Shown: one piece after another, positions 57,051-64,000 of the stretch
How positions within the stretch are numbered: the first letter of the stretch is position 1
Layout of the letters: every line of letters begins with the position of its first letter
Origin: Cunninghamia lanceolata
Taxonomy: Eukaryota; Streptophyta; Pinopsida; Cupressales; Cupressaceae
Assembly (NCBI GenBank): GCA_027924645.1
Contig: BSBN01000254.1
Span: 16,438,501 to 16,502,500 of the forward strand
Direction of reading: 5' to 3'
Length of the DNA: 64,000 nucleotides
Program-made: the position numbers and the translations under genes
The notes under the pieces: model-generated
Databases searched by the model: none
Seen by the model: only the letters and a program-made list of their open reading frames with translations
What the model was told of the DNA's origin: nothing

Positions 57051-59084
57051 ACTCTAAAACATATCTAAATCACCTAGGCCAGGGATTGTCATCAAGGTGA
57101 TAGAAAGAGGTTTATCAACAAGTTATGGGTGATTTTGGCCAACTAAAAGGAGTGGGTAGATTCCTCTACTCTTTGAGCTCAGCATATACTCTAGAGGGAT
57201 ATTCTGAGGTGTATACCTAAGTAGGTATTGATTTCAAACAAGATGAACAACTAAAAATAGGTGAATAACCAAACCCAAATCACTTTTTTAGTCCAATATT
57301 TTTCATTGAACTAAGAACAACTGGTTGTTACAAGATCCCTATATAGCTGATAAAGGCAATCATACACATTGAGGATGCATAAAACTACTACTACTTATAT
57401 AGATAAATAGATTGTTTTGTTTTGATGATTGGGTGATCTAGGACTACTCAAACTAGTGCCTATCCATAGGGTTGCAGAGTCTTACATTCAATAGAGGAAT
57501 ACAATCACACAGAAATATATATATTTGCATGTTTGAGAAATCAAATACATGAGAAAGCAATATCAAATCATTGGGAGTACTTATTGATCCAACATTGTAC
57601 CATGTTCTTCCTTATGTAATATTGAGAAGATCATTTACAAAGACTTGGAAATGAATTAAGAACTGTCACATTCATTCAAATCAATGCTCACATTCATACC
57701 AAAAAATGTGGCAAGAGAAAACCCTGACTGGGATCAAAGTTTTCTAGAAAGAACATCCACAGGAGTGGAGAAAAACAAGAATTTGATACAAAGATTTTCA
57801 AATTATATTACATACATTTCATAGTTGTTTTGTGTTGAACAAAGATTACATAATAACATTTTCTATTCTACCTTCTAGAGCTCAGAACCTGCTGAAAGAA
57901 CAATGCCCAACTGACCAATTAACCTTTATTGCATCTAAAAACTATGCATATATAACATTACAATTCAATGCACCCATTCCCAACACAACACTCAATCAAT
58001 GAGTATGCCAATGCCATAGTAAATTCAGTGCCTCTACAATGTAAGGAAATATGCATGTTTGGATGCTTGCCCATGCCCTGACAATACTGATCATATCCGA
58101 AGAAGATTGCATGCACTCATATTGTACTTGGGACAATAAAGAGGGAAGGTTCTAATCCTTTCCCTAACACTAGTAACATATGACTTATCCAATTTGTCTT
58201 TCAAATGTACCTCTGCATTGAAGAATTTTACTATGATAACCACCTGCATGGCATTGTTCTGTGGAATCATAAATTCTAGGTACAAATTAGCCTATACAAA
58301 TCTTACAATCATGGCACACTTTTAGGGAATTACCCTTTTAATGCATGTACAACACTCCCAATGTGATGTCCTATTTTCTATTTTGGGCCATCTAATTTCT
58401 TACTGTACCCTATACATTTTCCCACGTTTATTGGCCAATCTTCTTTATCACAAACTTCTTCATCCAATACATTCTTCTTTCCTATATTTGCTTTATTGGT
58501 GAATTGCCCATTTCATGAACTATTTATTTTTGCCCCTTTTTTGTCTTATCGACAAATCCTTCCTTTCATGAATTGGGCTTGTCTCTTCCTTGTCGCCTTA
58601 ATCAACTTCCTTGATTACCTTATCAACAAATTTCACTTTTTCTAAACTTTTTGTTTCTTTCTCTTTGGTCGGCAAAACCTGATTTTCACTAACCATCTTG
58701 CCTTGTCTTCATTTCATTCTCTCCTTTCACCCTTACCTTGTTGGCCATTTTGCCTTATCAGAAAAATTTGAAAAATTCAAACTTTAACTTTGGCGCCTCT
58801 TTTTTCTTGTGTTGCATTATCGGAAAAATGTTGCTTTCATGAACCACATTGCTTTTTCACTATCTTTGCCAACTATCACCCCTTATCAATGAATCTTCAT
58901 GTTTTTGAACCAATCTTGATGTTCCTTTGTTGGAAAATCTTATTTTCAATAAAATTTGAAAAAATGGAACCTTTAAAAAGTTCTAGTTTTCACCGGTTCT
59001 TTGACAACAGCCTTTCATTACTTTGCCTCAGCAATTTTCACACTTTTTATTTGCCTTATCATAAAAAATGCTCCACACTGAACT
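57051..59084. other. Spacer between copia elements D and G
   Basis: No recognised domain. 57051-58300 is AT-rich with only short frames. 58480-58960 carries about eight degenerate units of a CTTATCRRMAAAT...TTTCATGAACC motif. The 3' end of element D was expected here but its LTR was not found. Confidence 0.5.
58480..58960. repeat. Degenerate short-motif repeat
   Basis: Related words at about 58490, 58545, 58620, 58664, 58754, 58807, 58883 and 58932: TTATCGACAAATCC, TTATCAACAAATTT, TTATCAGAAAAATTT, TTATCGGAAAAATG, TTATCAATGAATCTT and others, often followed by TTTCATGAA. Spacing is irregular (45-90 bp). Confidence 0.5.
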
Positions 59085-60523
59085 TATTGCAAGTATGTGC
59101 CTAATCGGTGTTGTCATTGGTGTCAACTATGCCATTATTTTATTACTTGCTTGTAGATGTTGAGGATATTGAGAAAATTAGCTCATTCGGTAAAAACAAT
59201 GAATTGCAAAAAGAAACAATGTATTACATGCTGAAGAATAGTCTAGAAGAATGGTCCACAAGAATAGAATAATGGTCCACATTTCTTGTAGAATAAATAT
59301 TCTTGCCTACAGATTGGAAGTTATTTAGAAGCCTATCTGAATATATTATATTCCAAGGTTGTGCCTCTGGAATGAAGATTTGAGTAAGTTGTGTTCGCCA
59401 GTGTGAACTACTTTTTCTATATGATTGGTAGTAACAAGGAGAAAGTGTTTTGCTCCGCATTCCTTTGCATTGAAGTATTTTGGCCTATGGTTCTAGAATT
59501 AAGTCTGTGGTTATGATAAGTGCCTTCTAATTAAATGGTTTATGATTTGGTGGTCCATAAGCTAACTTTTACTCATGACAGTGCCTGACAATGTTGTTTC
59601 TGTGCTCTGATTTGAAGAATCTTATTGACAAAGTTGTTAGAGATTACGTGGTTGTTTTTAATGATTACAATGTGCTTGTGGATGTCTCTTGATTATGTTC
59701 CCACCTTTGGATTGGTCCGTAAAGAGAAAATTGGATCATGAATGAAAAATGTTCTTGGCAGACCTAGTGCTCTCATCAGTCTTGGCCGACATGGTTGAAT
59801 TCATTATTTGCAGAGATGCATTGAAGATAGTAGAAGTGTGTCATTACATGGAGGATTGTGTTTGAGTCCTAGCTAAGGCATGACATGATCCGCATACATT
59901 CTTACATCTTTCCCTTAGACAAAATTGTATTAGGTTCAGACTTATTTTATGTATGTTTTTAATTCCGACCTTGAAGATTAATCTAACAGTTGATGAATGT
60001 AGTGCCAACCTTGATGTACATTCCAAGGTTGATGAATTGTATAAAAGTATGTATGAAGTTGTGAAAGTGTGTGTGTGTGTGTTTGTGAATATGAAGAGAT
60101 AAGCATGAAAGTTTGAAAGAGCAGAGTAGAGGAGTCATATTGTGCTTCAATGGAACTGAACCCTGGCGTGGAGTAGACACTATTCAATCAGTTCACCATT
60201 TTGGTAGTGAGCCATTTTTGCAGTGAGCATTTTGGGTAGTGAGCCCTATAGGCAGTGGGCCTCCATTTTTTAGTATTGCTATAACATATATATTTTTGTG
60301 GGCTAACACCCACCGTGGTTTCTCCCTTTTTAGGGTTTTCCACATAAAAATCTAGTGTCTAGTGTGTTGAATAAGGGATTGTGATCAAGTTAATGGTTAC
60401 ATGCTTTCATGTTTGAATCTAAATATGAATAACTAAGTTGTTGAATGTTTGATCTATATATGAAGCTAAGTTTTTGTGACAACTGATTCACCCCCCCTCT
60501 CAATTGTCTGGTGTATTTTAACA
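59085..60523 (+). repeat. 5' LTR of element G (about 1.44 kb)
   Basis: The end TGTATTTTAACA (60523) is set by the primer site. The start is set by comparison with the solo LTR: homology begins at TATTGCAAGTATGTG (59085), where the solo copy has the canonical TGTTGCAAG. So the first G here has mutated to A. Contains a (GT)n microsatellite at about 60067-60083. Confidence 0.8.
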
Positions 60524-60525
60524 AT

Positions 60526-60537
60526 TGGTATCAGATC
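60526..60537 (+). other. Primer-binding site of element G
   Basis: TGGTATCAGATC, one base off the initiator-Met complement TGGTATCAGAGC, two bases after the LTR. Confidence 0.85.
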
Positions 60538-60577
60538 CAGTTCCTCTGAAGAAAACCTAATAGCTTGAGGAAGATCC

Positions 60578-61380
60578 ATGATGTCTTATAAGAAGGAAGC
60601 TCTACAGTTTGATGGGACAAATTATCCTCTTTGGAAGGTACGAATGAAAATCCATCTCCTCTGTCTTGGTTATAAAGTATGGCTAGCTATACAGTCACAA
60701 TTTATCATGCCTAAGGGTGGTTTGACAACTGAAGATGATATCAAAGAAAAGGATGCTCGGTTAAGTTCCTTAAGTGACTTAGTGTTGACAAAAGTTGTGG
60801 ACCTTTAATCTACAAATGATGTATGGGAGAAGCTAAAGAATCCATATGAAGGAGATGATTCTATAAGAGAAGGTAAGCTACAAAGCCTAAAAGTTAAATA
60901 TGAAAGTTTGAAGATGAATGAAGATGAAAACATAACATCCTTTATGTAAAGAGTTGATGAACTTGTCACTGGAATAAAAGGTATGGGAGGAACTCTCACT
61001 GATAAGGAAATTGTGATGAAAATTCTCATATAACTACCAAAGTCCTATAGCCACAAGATAGCTTCTATCAAAGAATTTATGAATGTGAAAACTATTGATA
61101 GAGATCAGTTACTTAGAAATATTACAACCTTTGAGATGAGAGAATTTGGTGATGCTCTACCTAAAGTTGAATCAGCCTTTAAAGCTAGTACTTCAAAAAA
61201 AATCTCTAGAGCTAAGAAGTACAAAGTGGATGATGACTTTGAAGAACTTGAAGCTAACTTTGTTAATAGGCTACAAAGAGGCTCTGGTAAGTTCAAAGGT
61301 AAATTAGCTTTCAAATTTTTCTCTTGTGGTAAAGTAGATCATTATGCTTCTAGATGCCCTGAAAGAATTGAGAGGAATAA
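60578..61380 (+). pseudogene. gag of element G
   Basis: ATG at 60578 or 60581. Copia gag (DUF4219/UBN2 type): KKEALQFDGTNYPLWKVRMK, LGYKVWLAIQ, ARLSSLSDLVLTKVVDL, TAA, STNDVWEKLKN, EGKLQSLKVKYESLKM, SFM-stop-RVDELVTGIKG, EIVMKILI-stop-LPKSY. The late part (61079-61380) is open: TFEMREFGD, KYKVDDDFEELEANFVNRLQ, then a zinc knuckle FFSCGKVDHYASRC whose first Cys is replaced by Phe. Stops are TAA/TAG at Gln-like positions. Confidence 0.85.
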
Positions 61381-61950
61381 GAAAGCATATGAGAGTAAGC
61401 CTAGAACTCCAAAGAAATGCTACTATGTTAGATATTTTGATGATGAAGGTGTGACTGGTGATGAATCTAATGATGCTAGTACTAGTGCAAATGAATGTCT
61501 GTTTATTTCAATCAAAGAAGATACTGTGTCTACTAATTTTGCTAGCTGTGTGAAGGAAGAAAAACTAGTAGAAGAAAGTGCTTTGGCTGTTCAAGTTAAG
61601 AAAGATAAATATGAATGGATCATTTATAATGGATGTTCACATCACATGATTGGTGACAAAAGTAAGTTTGTAAGTTTGGAAAAGTATGATGGGGGACTGG
61701 TTAGGTTTGGAGATAATGTAACTAGTAAGATTTGTGGAAAATGATCTATTTAATTTGATGCAAAGAATAATATTGACAATGTTCTTTATGTGAAGGGTTT
61801 GAAGCATAATCTTTTGAGTGTTGGTCAGATGTGTGACAAAGGATATGATTTGAGATTCAAAGACAATGGGTATAAGATCATAGAAAGCTCCAGAACTGTG
61901 ATTGCTACTAGTAAGAAGACAAAAGGTAACATTTATTAATTAAGAGGAAC
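61381..61950 (+). pseudogene. Protease of element G
   Basis: Acidic spacer (YFDDEGVTGDESNDAS), then YEWIIYNGCSHHMIGDKSKF: the copia protease site is DSGCSHHM, here the catalytic Asp reads Tyr and Ser reads Asn. KYDGGLVRFGDNVTSKICGK, a TGA at 61742, NVLYVKGLKHNLLSVGQMCD and DLRFKDNGYKIIESSR complete the domain. The loss of the Asp should inactivate it. Confidence 0.85.
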
Positions 61951-62820
61951 TAATGATTACTGTTTACTGGCCCAGGCAGATGAAAGTTGGCTATGGCATA
62001 GAAGGATGTGTCATATAAACTTTGATAATCTAGTAAAAATAAGTTTAGGTTAGACTGTGAGAGATTTACCAAAACTTGTGAAACCCTCCAATGTAATTTG
62101 TAAGGAATGTCAGTTGGGAAAGCAGACAAGGACAAGCTTCAAAAGCAAAGAATAATTTTTTGCGGGTTTACTGGATCTAGTGCATATAGATCTCTATGTT
62201 CCTACAAGGGTAAGATGTCTTCAAGGTGATAGGTGCTTAATGCTACTTATTGATGATTACTCTAGAATGACTTGGGTTACTTTTCTAAGAGATAAATCAG
62301 AAGCCCTAGAGAAGTTCAAATATTTCAAAGAAATGGTTGAGAATGAAATAGAATTGAAGATCAAATGCTTGAGGTCCAATAGAGGAGGTGAATTCACATC
62401 AAATGAATTCAATATTTTCTGTGAAGAGCATGGGATAAAGAGACAGTTATTTGTACCTAGGACTCCTCAGTAGAATGGAGTTGTGGAAAGGAAAAATATG
62501 ATAGTTCAAGAGGCTGTTAGGACAATGATGAAGGAAGCAGACTTGCCAGAAGTTTTTTTGGAAAGAGGCTATTCATACTGCTATTTACATCCAAAACATA
62601 GTTCAAGTGAAAGGTAATGGTACTCAAAATCCTTATGAACTATGGTATGGAAAGATTCCCATAGTAAAATATTTCAAAGTCTTTGGAAGGAAATGTTATA
62701 TCAAGAGAGATGAAGATCTAGAAAAGTTTGATGCAAGGTGTGATGAAGGAATCTTTCTTGGATAGTCTACCAAGAGTAAGGCTTACTGGTGCTACAACAA
62801 AAGGCTCAAAAAAATTGTTT
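61951..62820 (+). pseudogene. GAG-pre-integrase and integrase of element G
   Basis: WLWHRRMCHINFDNLVKI and CKECQLGKQTRTSFKSKE (HHCC zinc part), LDLVHIDLYVPTRVRCLQGD (first catalytic Asp), LLIDDYSRMTWVTFLRDKSE, KCLRSNRGGEFTSNEFN (second Asp changed to Asn in RSNRGGEF), RTPQ-stop-NGVVERKNMIVQE (Glu kept). After a frameshift near 62560, ELWYGKIPIVKYFKVFGRKC and CDEGIFLG-stop-STKSKAYW follow. TAG at 62471-62473 replaces the Gln of PQQNG. Confidence 0.85.
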
Positions 62821-63944
62821 AGAGTGCAAATGTGAAGGTAGATAAAGGCAAGGAAAGAATATCAGATTTGAGCTATTATGAATCAGATGAATCTGTGACC
62901 ATAGTAAATGAAGAGAAAGATAAACAAGAAGATAGTCAGAATGAATGAGAAACTCTAGAAAGTGTTGTAAAGACTCCCAAACATGTAAGGATCAATCATT
63001 CTGAAGATTAGATTATAGGTGATAAAAACAAAGGTGTACTGACAAGGACAAGAGCTACAGAAAAACAAGTGAATTATTGTTTTCTCTCAAAAGTTGAACC
63101 AAAGAAAGTGAATGAAACATGTAATGATGAAATTTAGGTAAAATCCATGGAAGAAGAACTAAAGAAGATAGAAAAAAATGATACTTGGGAATTAGTTCCT
63201 AGACGTACTGACAAAAATGTTATTGGAACCAAATAGGTTTTCAGGAATAAGTTGAATGAGAATGGAGAAGTTCTAAGGAATAAAGAAAGGCTGGTATGCA
63301 AAGGATATGCTTAGATTGAAGGAATAGATTTTGAAGAAGTTTTTGTTCTAATATCCTAGATTGAAGCAATTAGAATATTCCTGGCATTTACAGCCCACAA
63401 AGATTTTAAAGTGTATTAGATGGATGTAAAATCTACATTCCTGAATGGTGAGTTGGATGAAGAAGTCTACATTGAGAAATCAGAAGGATTTAAGTTATTA
63501 GACCAAGAAGATGTGTACAGATTGAAGAAAGCTTTGTATGGACTTCAGAAGCCCCTAGAGCATGGTATGCAAGATTAGATAAGTACTTACTACAGTTAGG
63601 GTTCAATAAAGGTACTACTAACAATAATCTTTATTTCAAGATTAATGGAGATCAAATACTGATTGTTCAAGTCTTTGTTGATGATATCATTTTTGGAGGC
63701 AATGAAGGTATGTGTATGAAATTTGCTGGTGAAATGTAAAAAGAGTTTGAAATGTCCATGTTTGGTGAGATGAACTTCTTTCTAGGTCTGTAAATCAATC
63801 AATCAGATAAAGGAATCTTCATATCTCAGTCTAAGTATGTGAAAGAGTTGTTGAAGAAGTTTGGGATGGAATACTCTAAACCAGTGTGTACTCCCATGGT
63901 GACTGGTTACAAGTTGAGAAAAAATGATGAATCACCTAAGGCTA
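62821..63944 (+). pseudogene. Reverse transcriptase of element G
   Basis: A spacer with TAG stops leads to KSMEEELKKIEKNDTWELVP, NVIGTK-stop-VFRNKLNENG, RLVCKGYA-stop-IEGIDFEEVF, [24 protein letters not shown] and [13 protein letters not shown] frameshift near 63550 changes frame to [33 protein letters not shown] (catalytic FVDD near 63674) and EMNFFLGL. It then runs [17 protein letters not shown] and [15 protein letters not shown], where homology ends. Confidence 0.85.
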
Positions 63945-64000
63945 TGTTAGGAACCCGTGTTTAACCCTTCTATTTACTTTGTTAGTATATTGTTGTTGGA
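63945..64000. other. Possible start of a further LTR
   Basis: Copia reading of element G stops making sense right after NDESPKA, where TGTTAGGAACCCGTG begins. This TG start with abrupt loss of homology is what an inserted LTR would look like, but only 56 bases are visible. Confidence 0.3.

Larger units (their letters stand above)
59085..64000 (+). mobile_element. Element G: Ty1/copia retrotransposon, truncated by window end
   Basis: Plus strand: 5' LTR 59085-60523, primer site, gag, protease, integrase and RT to about 63944. One polyprotein frame with TAG/TAA/TGA stops and few frameshifts. The family also left the solo LTR at 27622-29175 in opposite orientation. Most stops fall at Gln codons (for example TAG at 62051, 62471, 63009, 63312, 63417) or Trp (63234). 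RNase H and 3' LTR lie beyond the window or beyond a possible insertion at 63945. Confidence 0.9.

Noticed and set aside
57051..57300. Expected RNase H and 3' LTR of copia D
   Set aside because: Looked for a TGTTGGAAAATC start and copia RNase H motifs; neither seen, so D is treated as truncated.

Overview
The window is plant nuclear DNA made almost entirely of nested LTR retrotransposons. It is AT-rich, carries no intact host gene, and shows Ty3/gypsy (Tat-type) and Ty1/copia polyproteins broken by stops and frameshifts. Plant-style primer-binding sites, 5-bp target-site duplications and LTRs of 0.6-3.2 kb are present. This points to a large seed-plant genome. A gymnosperm is my best guess because two Tat-like elements carry an extra RNase H between protease and reverse transcriptase, but that is inference. 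I use private labels A-G for the elements.

Left block (1-29646), all minus strand except where noted: element A (1-8021, Tat-like; gag-PR-extra RNase H-RT, cut by the window start inside the RT YxDD motif) is inserted in the integrase of element B (8022-17760, classic Tat order gag-PR-RT-RNase H-extra RNase H-integrase). B sits in a long reading frame of element C (17761-29646), a retroelement with an unfamiliar Gln/Pro/Glu-rich protein. C was also hit by a complete non-autonomous LTR element (17901-24303, TSD AGAAT), and its LTR by a solo copia LTR (27622-29175, TSD CCCTT).

Middle: 29647-32198 is low-complexity host DNA holding two exons of a broken cullin-like gene on the plus strand.

Right block: copia element D (32199 to about 57050, plus) is split by element E (33474-53255, minus, gypsy-derived and apparently without RT or integrase). 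E is itself split by the full-length Tat-like element F (36903-48913, plus, TSD CCCCA). This is a three-level nest in which reading frames can be followed across each insertion. D also carries a tRNA-type SINE (54536-54873, 11-bp TSD) and a second insertion of about 515 bp. After a spacer, copia element G (59085 onward, plus) runs to the window end, possibly interrupted by another LTR at 63945. The solo LTR in C belongs to G's family.

No element looks coding-competent. Premature stops are mostly TAG at positions where Gln or Trp is expected, which fits decay of methylated cytosine (CAG to TAG). The most noteworthy points are the two different positions of the extra RNase H, a 280-bp-arm perfect-centre hairpin in E's leader, dense TGTATA/TATACA palindromes in the U3 of A and F, the SINE, the orphan ORF of C, and the cullin relic.
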